Shown here: piece by piece, positions 47,724 through 56,496 of the stretch
Layout: every line of letters begins with the position of its first letter
Position numbering within the stretch: the first letter of the stretch is position 1
Notes under the pieces: model-generated
Databases searched by the model: none
What the model was told of the DNA's origin: nothing
Seen by the model: the letters and a program-made list of their open reading frames with translations, nothing else
Translations under genes and position numbers: made by a program
DNA from: Pedobacter antarcticus
Lineage (GTDB): Bacteria; Bacteroidota; Bacteroidia; Sphingobacteriales; Sphingobacteriaceae
Assembly (NCBI RefSeq): GCF_900112985.1
Contig: NZ_FONS01000008.1
Span: 62,001-126,000 of the forward strand
Direction of reading: 5' to 3'
DNA: 64,000 bases

Positions 47724-48665
47724 TTAAACCCGGAACAAATCACTGATTGAGCCATGTTCATTTACATTGGCAATTGCCTTCGCAAATAAAGGTGCAGTAC
47801 TCAATACTTTAATTTTAGGGCTATCCTGTTTTAAAGGAATAGTATCCGTTACAATAAGTTCCGTCAACAGAGAGCTTTCTACTGTCTCATAAGCTTTACC
47901 TGACAATACCGGATGCGTACAAACAGCTCTAACACTTCTCGCTCCTTTTTCCATAATCAGGGCTGCGGCTTTTGCAAGCGTACCTGCGGTATCACAGATG
48001 TCGTCAATTAAAACAATATCCATATCGGTTACGTCACCGATAATAGACATAGATTCAATTTCATTAGCCCGTTTCCTTCTTTTATCACAGATTACGACCT
48101 CTGCATTGAAAAACTTTGCAAATGTTCTCGCACGGTATGATCCACCCATATCAGGTGATGCAATGGTGAGGTTATGCAAGCCCAGGCTTTTGATATATGG
48201 TACAAAAATCACTGAACCATCCAGGTGGTCTACTGGTATGTCAAAGAATCCCTGAATCTGTGCAGCATGAAGATCCATTGTCATGATCCGGTGAATACCG
48301 GCTGATTTCAACAGATTTGCAACAAGTTTAGCACCGATTGCAACACGGGGTTTATCTTTCCTGTCTTGTCTGGCCAGTCCGTAATAAGGAACAACCGCAG
48401 TAATGTAATGCGCCGAAGCTCGCTTCGCTGCATCAATCATTAATAGCAGTTCCATTAAATTATCTGAAGGCTGGTAAGTAGACTGGATTAAAAAGACATC
48501 ACATCCCCTGACTGTCTCATCGTATGACGGCTGAAACTCCCCATCGCTAAATCTACTTAAGGTTACATTACCAAGAGGTTTGCCGTAACTTTCGGCAATT
48601 TTGTGAGCTAATGCTTTTGTACCGGTGCCGGCAAAAAGTTTAACGGGGTTAAATTGCAATGGCAT
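47724..48665 (-). CDS. prs: Ribose-phosphate pyrophosphokinase
   Basis: Makes PRPP from ribose 5-phosphate and ATP for nucleotide, His and Trp synthesis. 313 aa. ALAHKIAESYGKPLG start region, ATP-contact loop AKRASAHYITAVVPYYGLARQDRK, and the PRPP loop VLIDDICDTAGTLAKAA are intact. It lies downstream of tRNA-Gln; no own promoter was recognised, so read-through past the weak tRNA terminator is possible. Confidence 0.97.
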   Translation of the reverse strand: MPLQFNPVKLFAGTGTKALAHKIAESYGKPLGNVTLSRFSDGEFQPSYDETVRGCDVFLIQSTYQPSDNLMELLLMIDAAKRASAHYITAVVPYYGLARQDRKDKPRVAIGAKLVANLLKSAGIHRIMTMDLHAAQIQGFFDIPVDHLDGSVIFVPYIKSLGLHNLTIASPDMGGSYRARTFAKFFNAEVVICDKRRKRANEIESMSIIGDVTDMDIVLIDDICDTAGTLAKAAALIMEKGARSVRAVCTHPVLSGKAYETVESSLLTELIVTDTIPLKQDSPKIKVLSTAPLFAKAIANVNEHGSISDLFRV

Positions 48666-48690
48666 GATTAGACGGGTATCAATGCTGGGT

Positions 48691-48727
48691 TAAAAAAAAA
48701 TCGGATTGTGCTTTAGTCACAATCCGA
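48691..48727 (-). terminator. Terminator after tRNA-Gln
   Basis: The minus transcript forms CGGATTGTG / CACAATCCG (48718-48726 with 48702-48710) and runs into nine U. It lies between the tRNA and prs. Confidence 0.8.
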
Positions 48728-48737
48728 ATATGTTTAG

Positions 48738-48808
48738 TTGCCCGACCAGGATTCGAACCTAGACAAACGGTACCAAAAACCGTTGTACTACCTTTATACT
48801 ATCGGGCA
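48738..48808 (-). tRNA. tRNA-Gln (anticodon TTG)
   Basis: 71-nt cloverleaf. The acceptor stem TGCCCGA pairs with TCGGGCA and discriminator A. The T arm is intact (GGTTCGAATCC), and the anticodon stem ACGGT/ACCGT encloses loop TTTTGGT with anticodon TTG reading CAA/CAG. No CCA is encoded. Confidence 0.95.
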
Positions 48809-49173
48809 ATCTTCCTTCTTTTCGACAAGCGTTCGTCTCAATTGGGAATGCAAATGTACGCAGATATTTTAGAATTGCAAATCTTTCTAAAAAAAAGTTT
48901 AAAATATTTTCAGAACACCATAAAACGCCCTCTATAACGTTCATTCGATGTATTACCTGTACTTTCACACCTAACATATTCAAAAACAGGCAGAAAAACT
49001 ACAGAATAATCCGGCGAAAATATACAGTCCTAAAAACATTGAATTATTTAATTTCAGCTAAAATAAAAGCAATCAGCAACTTAGATATCCCGCGATTTTT
49101 CCAATAAAAAAAATAAAAAAAACAGATCAGATGGCCAGAAACTAAAAAGAGACGAAAACAATTCGGTTACATA
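48809..49173. other. AT-rich intergenic region between tRNA-Gln and the DUF2723 unit
   Basis: Apart from the tRNA promoter near its left end I see no gene, repeat or terminator. No clear promoter for the plus-strand DUF2723 gene was recognised. Confidence 0.5.
48851..48880 (-). promoter_or_regulatory. Consensus promoter of tRNA-Gln
   Basis: Minus strand: TTG at 48880-48878, 19-bp spacer, TACATTTG at 48858-48851; the tRNA begins 42 nt downstream of the -7 box. Confidence 0.75.
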
Positions 49174-49317
49174 ATGCCGGATAAGCAAAATATTAAACAA
49201 AATTTAAAGAAGCTCTCAATCTATTTGATTATTTTCGGCAGCATTTTAAGCTGTTTAAGTATATTAAAGTTTCAAACAGCTGCGATAAGCGAATTTTACA
49301 TTAACAATAACACATGA
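49174..49317 (+). CDS. Candidate small membrane protein (47 codons) overlapping the DUF2723 gene
   Basis: An ATG-started frame encodes a basic N-terminus (MPDKQNIKQNLKKL), one hydrophobic segment (SIYLIIFGSILSCLSIL) and a short polar tail. Its TGA overlaps the ATG of the next gene (ATGA), the usual arrangement for translational coupling. No family is recognised. At 47 codons it could be chance, since AT-rich sequence often codes hydrophobic residues, but the 4-base overlap and orientation favour it. Confidence 0.35.
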   Translation: MPDKQNIKQNLKKLSIYLIIFGSILSCLSILKFQTAAISEFYINNNT

Positions 49318-52300
49318 ACTATTCAAAAATTAATAACATTACAGGGTGGCTCTGCTTTATGGTTGCTGCGATTACCTATATCCTCACCCTGGAGCCCTCG
49401 GTAAGCTTCTGGGATTGCGGTGAATTTATCGCCTCAGCTTTAAAAATGCAGGTTGTACACCAGCCAGGCGCTCCATTGTTCTTAATGATCCAGCGTTTCT
49501 TCTCCCTGTTCGCTTTTGGTGATCTTGAGAAGATTGCATATTTCATGAATATCGGTTCTGCAATGGCGAGCGCGGCTACGATACTCTTTCTGTTCTGGAC
49601 AATCACTGCCCTTGCCAAAAAGATGGTTATTAAAACGGATGCAGATCTAACAACAGCAAACCTGGTTACAGTTATGGGTGCCGGTGTAGTTGGTGCTTTA
49701 GCTTATACATTTTCTGACAGCTTCTGGTTTTCTGCTGTTGAATCGGAAGTATATGCACTTTCATCGCTGTTCACCGCTATTGTATTCTGGGGAATCCTGA
49801 AATGGGAAGCCCATGCGGATGAGCCCCGTGCAGACAGATGGTTACTTTTCATAGCCTATATAATGGGTTTGTCAATAGGAATTCACTTGCTGAACTTACT
49901 GACCATCCCGGCAATTGCATTTGTATATTATTTCAAAAAAACAGCCAATCCTACAAATACCGGTATTATTAAAACCTTCTTTGTAGGTATTCTGATCCTT
50001 GCTTTTGTACAATACGGTATCATTCAGTATGTAGTTTCGTTCGGTGCCTATTTTGACCTGTTCTTTGTCAATACACTGGGGCTTGGCTTCGGCACAGGTG
50101 TCGTTTTCTTCGCAATTCTGCTGATCGGTGGATTGGTCTGGGGAATTAGATACTCCATTAAACAACAGAACAAAATTCTAAACCTTGCCTTCTTATCAAC
50201 AGCACTGATTATTTTTGGTTACTGCTCGTTTGCCATGATTGTTATTCGTGCAAAAGCAAGTCCTAATCTGAATAATAGTAATCCGGATAATGCCTTCTCT
50301 TTCCTGAGCTATCTGAACAGGGAACAGTACGGTGACCGTCCGTTGCTTTTCGGCCCCAATTATAATTCAGAAAAAATCAGTCTTAAAGAGGGTAAAACCC
50401 TTTATAGAAAAGGCGATACCAAATATGAAGTTGCTGGAAAGAAAACGGATTATGAATTTGACAGAACTACGCCTTTCCCAAGGATGTATAGCGACGACGC
50501 GAGACATGTCCGTGAATATAAGAACCTGATGGGTTTTGATGATGCCTACTTCCCCGGCTTATTTGATAACATCAATTATCTTTTCAAATACCAGATCGGT
50601 AATATGTATATGCGGTATTTCATGTGGAATTTCGCAGGTCGTCAGAATGACGAACAGGGAGCTGGCATTTATAGCGGGCAGTTCTTAAGCGGTATCAAAC
50701 CTATTGATGCGCTTATGCTGGGAGATCAGACTAACCTCCCTCCTTCTATCACGGAAAACAATGCTTATAACCGTTTCTTCTTTTTGCCGTTAATCCTTGG
50801 ACTGATTGGCGCAATATGGCACTTTAAGCGCAATCAGAAAGATGCGGGTATCGTCGGCCTATTATTCTTTTTTACAGGTCTCGCTATTGTACTTTACCTG
50901 AATCAGAAACCACTTGAGCCTAGAGAAAGAGATTATGCCTATGCAGGTTCATTCTATGCTTTTGCGATCTGGATCGGCTTTGCTGTTCTCGCACTAAAAG
51001 AATATTTATTTAAAAAGATCAATCCCGTCAACGCTGCAATTGGCGCTACAGTTATCTCCCTTTTTGGAGCCCCTGTTATTATGGCTGCCCAGGGTTGGGA
51101 TGATCATGACCGTTCGACCAAAATGGTTGCACATGACATCGCAGTAGATTACCTGCAATCCTGCGCACCGAATGCTATTCTATTCACTTATGGTGATAAC
51201 GATACGTATCCGCTATGGTACGCACAGGAAGTAGAGAATATACGTCCGGATATTCGTCTGGTTAACCTGAGTCTGTTTGATACGGACTGGTATATAGATG
51301 GTATGAAGCGTAAGCAGAATGAGTCTGCTCCTTTACCGATCAGTATGAAACCTTCACAATATGTGCAGGGTGTAAGAGATGTAATGTATTATCAGGACTA
51401 TAAAATAGCTGGTGCTGTCGAACTTAAAAATATTTTAGAGGTACTTCTTTCTGATGATGATGACGACAAAATCCCATTGCAGAATGGCAGCAAGGAAAAC
51501 TTTATTCCTACCAAAAACTTCAAACTCACTATCAATCCGAAACAGGTGATTAGCAGTGGGACTGTTAAAGCCGCAGATGCAGAGAAGATAGCGCCTGTGA
51601 TGGAATGGACCTTCAACAAGAACTATGTGACCAAAGGTACACTGGCCCTGCTGGATATCCTGGTACATAACGACTGGAAAAGACCTGTTTATTTTGCAAG
51701 CACTGTGCCTTCTGATCAATTTATTGGTTTAGATAATTATTTATATACTGAAGGTCTTGCCATGCGTCTTATTCCGCTTAAAATTGATTCTGCAGCTGGC
51801 AGATCTGAGCTGGTTAATACAGACATCATGTTTAATAACGTTTACAACAAATTCAAATGGGGTAATGTTAAAAATGCGAAGTATCTGGACCCACAATCTT
51901 CTGATGATATCAGTATCTTCAATAACCTGTTTAACACAACTATCTCGGGTTTAATTAAAGAAGGAAGAACTGAAGACGCGAAGAAAGTAGTAAACCGTTA
52001 TTTTGAGGTCATGCCGGAACGTTTCTATGGAATTCGCTCGATGATGGGTAAATATTTCATGGCAGAAAACCTGTATATCTTAAAGGATACCGCACGTGCA
52101 AATGAACTAATGGAAAAATCGGGTGTTTACATCTATAAGGAATTGACTTACCTGGCAGATGTATCGAAAAGCAAAAATCGCTTTGTGGGTGGACAGAATG
52201 TCCAGCTTGGCCTGCAGTTCCTGAATCAGATGGTTAAAACAGCCACAGAACAGAACCAGACAAAGCTTGCACAGCAACTAGGCAAACAGTTCACTGAGCT

Positions 52301-52349
52301 GGAGGGTCGTTTCTCTGTCTATTTTGCACAGGAAGTACCTGAAGAATAA
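49314..52349 (+). CDS. DUF2723 (GT117) large membrane glycosyltransferase-like protein
   Basis: 1011 aa integral membrane protein. The N-terminus has the family motif SVSFWDCGEFIASALKMQVVHQPGAPLF, a GT-C-type acidic loop, and about 12 membrane segments reach residue 570 (REYLNQKPLEPRERDYAYAG-type loop in the middle). A soluble C-terminal domain of about 430 residues ends in a TPR-like helical region. DUF2723 is the bacterial counterpart of animal TMEM260, a protein O-mannosyltransferase, so protein O-glycosylation in the cell envelope is a reasonable inference for this gene. Strong terminator follows. Confidence 0.9.
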   Translation: MNYSKINNITGWLCFMVAAITYILTLEPSVSFWDCGEFIASALKMQVVHQPGAPLFLMIQRFFSLFAFGDLEKIAYFMNIGSAMASAATILFLFWTITALAKKMVIKTDADLTTANLVTVMGAGVVGALAYTFSDSFWFSAVESEVYALSSLFTAIVFWGILKWEAHADEPRADRWLLFIAYIMGLSIGIHLLNLLTIPAIAFVYYFKKTANPTNTGIIKTFFVGILILAFVQYGIIQYVVSFGAYFDLFFVNTLGLGFGTGVVFFAILLIGGLVWGIRYSIKQQNKILNLAFLSTALIIFGYCSFAMIVIRAKASPNLNNSNPDNAFSFLSYLNREQYGDRPLLFGPNYNSEKISLKEGKTLYRKGDTKYEVAGKKTDYEFDRTTPFPRMYSDDARHVREYKNLMGFDDAYFPGLFDNINYLFKYQIGNMYMRYFMWNFAGRQNDEQGAGIYSGQFLSGIKPIDALMLGDQTNLPPSITENNAYNRFFFLPLILGLIGAIWHFKRNQKDAGIVGLLFFFTGLAIVLYLNQKPLEPRERDYAYAGSFYAFAIWIGFAVLALKEYLFKKINPVNAAIGATVISLFGAPVIMAAQGWDDHDRSTKMVAHDIAVDYLQSCAPNAILFTYGDNDTYPLWYAQEVENIRPDIRLVNLSLFDTDWYIDGMKRKQNESAPLPISMKPSQYVQGVRDVMYYQDYKIAGAVELKNILEVLLSDDDDDKIPLQNGSKENFIPTKNFKLTINPKQVISSGTVKAADAEKIAPVMEWTFNKNYVTKGTLALLDILVHNDWKRPVYFASTVPSDQFIGLDNYLYTEGLAMRLIPLKIDSAAGRSELVNTDIMFNNVYNKFKWGNVKNAKYLDPQSSDDISIFNNLFNTTISGLIKEGRTEDAKKVVNRYFEVMPERFYGIRSMMGKYFMAENLYILKDTARANELMEKSGVYIYKELTYLADVSKSKNRFVGGQNVQLGLQFLNQMVKTATEQNQTKLAQQLGKQFTELEGRFSVYFAQEVPEE

Positions 52350-52363
52350 CGGGAGTTACCCGT

Positions 52364-52401
52364 AAAAAAGAGTTGTCCTAACCGGCAACTCTTTTTTTTT
52401 A
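52364..52401 (+). terminator. Terminator of the DUF2723 gene
   Basis: AAAAAAGAGTTG / CAACTCTTTTTTT stem with a 10-nt loop and long T-run, 15 bp past the stop codon. Confidence 0.85.
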
Positions 52402-52429
52402 TTATGATTTACAGCATACACGGAACAAC

Positions 52430-52466
52430 AAAAAAGCCTGGTCAGAATTAATCTGACCAGGCTTTC
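52430..52466 (-). terminator. Terminator of accA
   Basis: AAAGCCTGGTCAG / CTGACCAGGCTTT (52433-52445 with 52453-52465) followed by T-run on the minus strand. Confidence 0.9.
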
Positions 52467-52484
52467 TCATTTGTATTGTGCAGC

Positions 52485-53447
52485 TTATTCTACAACTACA
52501 CCCATATTACAGAACTTGTCAATTCTGTTCTCTACCATTTTTTCTGTTTTGATTTTACTGAACTCATTTAAATCATTAATGATCTGTGTTTTCAGGGTCT
52601 GTCCCATTTGTGTCGGATTCTGATGCGCTCCACCTAAAGGTTCCGGGATAATACCATCAATCAGTTTGTTCTTCAGCATATCTGCAGAGGTAAGCTTCAG
52701 GCATTCTGCGGCTTTCTCTTTGAAATCCCAGCTTCGCCATAAGATAGACGAACATGATTCAGGAGAAATAACCGAATACCAGGTATGCTCAAGCATATAA
52801 ACACGGTCACCAATACCGATACCCAAAGCTCCCCCTGATGCACCTTCGCCAATAACAAAGCAAAGAATAGGTACTTTCAGCACAGACATTTCGAGCAGGT
52901 TTCTTGCAATAGCTTCTCCCTGACCACGTTCTTCTGCCTCAATACCAGGATATGCACCCATGGTATCAATGAAAGAAATCACTGGTTTATTGAATTTCTC
53001 CGCAAGACGCATTAACCTCAGTGCTTTACGATAGCCTTCCGGATTTGCCATACCGAAATTACGATATTGACGCTCTTTTGTGTTTTTACCTTTTTGATGA
53101 CCGATTACCATTACTGTCTTACCTGCAATGGTTGCAAATCCACCAATAATAGCTTTATCATCTTTTACGGTACGGTCACCATGCATCTCAATGAAATCAT
53201 CACAGATCATACTGATATAATCAAGCGTCTGCGGTCTTTCCGGATGGCGGGATAACTGAACTTCCTGCCAGCCTGAAAGATTGGTATATAAGGCCTTCTG
53301 GGTTTTTGCCAGTTTTTCCTCCAGCTCAATCAGTGTAGCAGACATATCTACTTTTGTTTTATCAGCAACCTGTTTCACCTTTTCAATTTGCTGCATCAGT
53401 TCAGCAATAGGTTTTTCAAAATCAAATGATGTTTTTATCTGTTCCAT
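52485..53447 (-). CDS. accA: Acetyl-CoA carboxylase carboxyltransferase subunit alpha
   Basis: 320 aa. Together with AccD it transfers CO2 from biotin to acetyl-CoA in fatty acid synthesis. [34 protein letters not shown] and [41 protein letters not shown] are the crotonase-fold signatures. An N-terminal coiled coil (residues 10-50) is typical. accD is not in the window. Confidence 0.97.
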   Translation of the reverse strand: MEQIKTSFDFEKPIAELMQQIEKVKQVADKTKVDMSATLIELEEKLAKTQKALYTNLSGWQEVQLSRHPERPQTLDYISMICDDFIEMHGDRTVKDDKAIIGGFATIAGKTVMVIGHQKGKNTKERQYRNFGMANPEGYRKALRLMRLAEKFNKPVISFIDTMGAYPGIEAEERGQGEAIARNLLEMSVLKVPILCFVIGEGASGGALGIGIGDRVYMLEHTWYSVISPESCSSILWRSWDFKEKAAECLKLTSADMLKNKLIDGIIPEPLGGAHQNPTQMGQTLKTQIINDLNEFSKIKTEKMVENRIDKFCNMGVVVE

Positions 53448-53475
53448 AAGTGGGCAGTAAAAATAGGTATTTTAT

Positions 53476-55023
53476 TTAAAACTTCGCAGGAACTCCGGGT
53501 TTAGGTAAAGAATTAGTGATAAACTCCCTGATATCGTTATTACCGGCGCTAAGATCTACTTTTCTCAGATACATCATATGTCCGCTTTCATAGCCTTTCC
53601 AGCTCATTCTGTCTTTCAGTTTTCCACTTGGATCCATCTGCCATAAATTATATTTAGCATTGAAATAATCACAGGCTCCGTCGTAGTAGCCGGACTGCAC
53701 CATTACATGCAGATAAGGATTTTGCGCCATAGCGGCACGCAGATTCTCACCAGTACGGTTATTCGAATCATCCCATGGACGAACAGGTCCGAACATATTA
53801 TATTTCAAATCCGTTTTATAGTTTAATTCATTACGCAGATACATATTAATTGCAGGTGTAAAGGAATGCAGCCATGACGTTAATTCGGCATTATAGTCCG
53901 GGCGTTCTCCTGCACTCGCTTTGTCCAGACCTTTATACCTGGAATCCAGACGTCCGACGGTAAAGCCTTCATCCCTCAATAATTCCTTCCAGAAAAAGTT
54001 TACGGGAACGGACAGGTTTTGCTGCAAAATTGATTTTTCACTGATTCCAGCAAACCGGGACATCTGCGCTGCAATAGATTTACGCTCTGCATCCGGCAAC
54101 TGATTGCCCTTCGCTAATGCAGGTACCAACACATTCATGGTATAGTTCTCCACTTCAGGTAACATATCCTGCAATTTTTTATTCTGAAGTTTAGGTGTTA
54201 ATTTATGGTGATACCATGCTGTCGCCGCATAATATGGCAACATTAATGCAGCTTCCATAGCCGGACCTCTTTGTATACCTAAATCCGTTGGAGAAACCAG
54301 GATCACACCATTAAGGTACATCCACTGCGAACCCTGCAGCTCCATAGCCAGTCCGGAAACACGGGTTGTTCCGTAACTTTCACCAATCAGATATTTAGGG
54401 GATGCCCAGCGGTTATTCCGTGTAACGAAGGTATTCAGCCATTCAGCAAGGTATTTGATATCTGCATTTACACCGAAGAATTTGCTGCCTGGTGTATCAC
54501 CTACAATACGGCTGTAACCTGTATTTACGGGATCTATATAGACGATATCGGCCATATCAAGGATAGATGTCTGGTTTTCTTTATAACCGTACGGCTGAAC
54601 GGGATAACCTTCATCATCAATATTTAATACAACTGGCCCGGTATAAGCGATATGCATCCATACAGATGCAGAACCTGGTCCGCCGTTAAAGGAAATCACT
54701 AATGGCCTGGCAGCTCTGTCTTTGACATCAGAACGTTCATAATAAGTATAGAATAAACCAGCAATTGGCTTGCCGGCATCGTCCCAGACAGGAAGGGTTC
54801 CTGTGGTCGCCTTATAAGGTACTCGTTGCCCCTTAATGGTAACCTGGTGATTGGTGATAACCGTACTCTCAGGCACGATCGTACGCGAATTAACAGTAGT
54901 TCCGACTTTTACAGAATCTGCTGCTTTTGGCGGCAGTGCGGGTCTGGTTAATTTGGATTGCTGCGCATCAGCAAACTGAAATGCGCAGACTCCGGCTAAT
55001 AGTAAAGTGCAAAATTTCTTCAT
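53476..55023 (-). CDS. Secreted serine carboxypeptidase-like S10 family peptidase
   Basis: 515 aa from MKKFCTLLLAGVCAFQFADAQ, a signal peptide; an upstream in-frame ATG at 55071 would place 16 residues before it and is rejected. The alpha/beta-hydrolase catalytic set is visible: S216 in LIGESYGTTR, D448 in SGYYDGACDY and H482 in YESGHMMY. GGPGSASVWMH is the oxyanion region of S10 enzymes. Likely a periplasmic carboxypeptidase; substrate unknown. It lies downstream of the starch genes in the same direction (89-bp gap), but a role in that locus is not indicated. Confidence 0.92.
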   Translation of the reverse strand: MKKFCTLLLAGVCAFQFADAQQSKLTRPALPPKAADSVKVGTTVNSRTIVPESTVITNHQVTIKGQRVPYKATTGTLPVWDDAGKPIAGLFYTYYERSDVKDRAARPLVISFNGGPGSASVWMHIAYTGPVVLNIDDEGYPVQPYGYKENQTSILDMADIVYIDPVNTGYSRIVGDTPGSKFFGVNADIKYLAEWLNTFVTRNNRWASPKYLIGESYGTTRVSGLAMELQGSQWMYLNGVILVSPTDLGIQRGPAMEAALMLPYYAATAWYHHKLTPKLQNKKLQDMLPEVENYTMNVLVPALAKGNQLPDAERKSIAAQMSRFAGISEKSILQQNLSVPVNFFWKELLRDEGFTVGRLDSRYKGLDKASAGERPDYNAELTSWLHSFTPAINMYLRNELNYKTDLKYNMFGPVRPWDDSNNRTGENLRAAMAQNPYLHVMVQSGYYDGACDYFNAKYNLWQMDPSGKLKDRMSWKGYESGHMMYLRKVDLSAGNNDIREFITNSLPKPGVPAKF

Positions 55024-55112
55024 TTGGTTTAATAAGGTTTGAATGAAGATTAAAGATGAAGATAAGATCACCAGGTATTGTCAATACTTTAAAAATGTTA
55101 CGTTTTCGATAC

Positions 55113-56468
55113 CTAATTGAGTGTTTTTTCCCGGTCTGCACGAATATATAAAACAGAAACAGCTCCCATTAACATGAAAATACCTGCAATCACGATGGCA
55201 TAAATTGCTTCACCATCATAGAACCGCTTCACGATCATACCACCAAAAATACCATTTACAATTTGTGGCATCGTGATAAAGAAATTAAAAATACCCATAT
55301 ATACGCCCATCTTTCTCGCAGGGATTGCACTGGAAAGAATTGCATAAGGCATAGAAAGAATACTTCCCCAAGCCAGGCCAATACCAATCATCGAATAGAG
55401 TAAATGGTCTGGATTGCTGATAAAATAAATAGAAAGCAGGCCTATTCCTCCGGCAACTAAGGAGAAAGCATGTGCAATTTTTCGGCTGGTTAGTCTGGCG
55501 ATAGTTGGCAGTATCAAGGCATAAATAGCTGAAACTCCATTATACACACCAAAAAGAAAACTTACCCAGTTACCGGCATCGGCAAATTCAACAGATGAAG
55601 TATCTCCGGGTACTACTTTATAAATATGCTGTGCAATGGCAGGTGTCGTAAAAACCCACATAGAAAACAAAGCAAACCAGGAAAAGAACTGTACAAGTCC
55701 CAACTGCTTCATAGTTAAAGGCATCCTGGAGAAATCTGTAAAAATTGACATGATCCCTTTTGCCTCCTCCTGCTCTGGTTCTGCGGAATGATATAAAGCC
55801 ATTTCTTCGGGTGGATATTCTTTTGTTGTCAGTACAGTCCACAGAATGGTAACCAGCAAAATTGCAGCACCTGCATAAAAAGAATAAACAACATTATGAG
55901 GTACTTGTCCTGCTTCTGCTATCTTGGAGACCCCCAGATATTCAGAGAATATATAAGGAAGCCATGATCCGGAAATAGCTCCGGCCCCAATCAGAAATGT
56001 CTGCATAGAAAAACCGAAACTTCGCTGGCTCTCCGGTAGCTTATCTGCTACCAGTGCCCTGAATGGTTCCATTGCCACATTGATCGAAGCATCCATAATC
56101 ATCAGCATTCCTGCCCCAATAATAATAGGCGGCATATAGTCGGCTAAAGCCGCCGAATTTGGCATTAGAATTAATGCAATCGCTGTTAGCACAGCCCCCA
56201 CAAGAAAAAATGGTCTTCTTCTGCCGAAACGATTCCAGGTCTGATCACTGTAGTAACCAATAATCGGCTGTACAATCATACCTGTGAGTGGAGCAGCCAG
56301 CCAGAATAGAGAAAGATGCTCGACATCTGCACCAAAGGTCTGCAGAATCCGGGAAGCATTTCCATTCTGTAAGGCAAATCCAAACTGAATACCAAAGAAT
56401 CCGGCGCTTAAATTAAATATTTGTATAGCAGATAACCGCGGCTTTAATGCGACTGGAGATTTTTCCAT
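55113..56468 (-). CDS. MFS sugar transporter, SLC45/maltose-type
   Basis: 451 aa with 12 predicted membrane segments. N-terminal LSAGFFGIQFGFALQNGNASRILQTFGAD and DQTWNRFGRRRPFFLVGAV (MFS loop motif) resemble sucrose/maltose symporters of the SLC45-like family. It follows a secreted GH13 by 28 bp, so import of maltose or maltooligosaccharides across the inner membrane is likely. Confidence 0.88.
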   Translation of the reverse strand: MEKSPVALKPRLSAIQIFNLSAGFFGIQFGFALQNGNASRILQTFGADVEHLSLFWLAAPLTGMIVQPIIGYYSDQTWNRFGRRRPFFLVGAVLTAIALILMPNSAALADYMPPIIIGAGMLMIMDASINVAMEPFRALVADKLPESQRSFGFSMQTFLIGAGAISGSWLPYIFSEYLGVSKIAEAGQVPHNVVYSFYAGAAILLVTILWTVLTTKEYPPEEMALYHSAEPEQEEAKGIMSIFTDFSRMPLTMKQLGLVQFFSWFALFSMWVFTTPAIAQHIYKVVPGDTSSVEFADAGNWVSFLFGVYNGVSAIYALILPTIARLTSRKIAHAFSLVAGGIGLLSIYFISNPDHLLYSMIGIGLAWGSILSMPYAILSSAIPARKMGVYMGIFNFFITMPQIVNGIFGGMIVKRFYDGEAIYAIVIAGIFMLMGAVSVLYIRADREKTLN

Positions 56469-56496
56469 GAGATAAGAATGTATTTATATCAATGAA

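Noticed and set aside
48759-48983. Reading frame of 74 codons over tRNA-Gln and its promoter
   Set aside because: It lies on top of a well-formed tRNA gene and its promoter, with no coding features.
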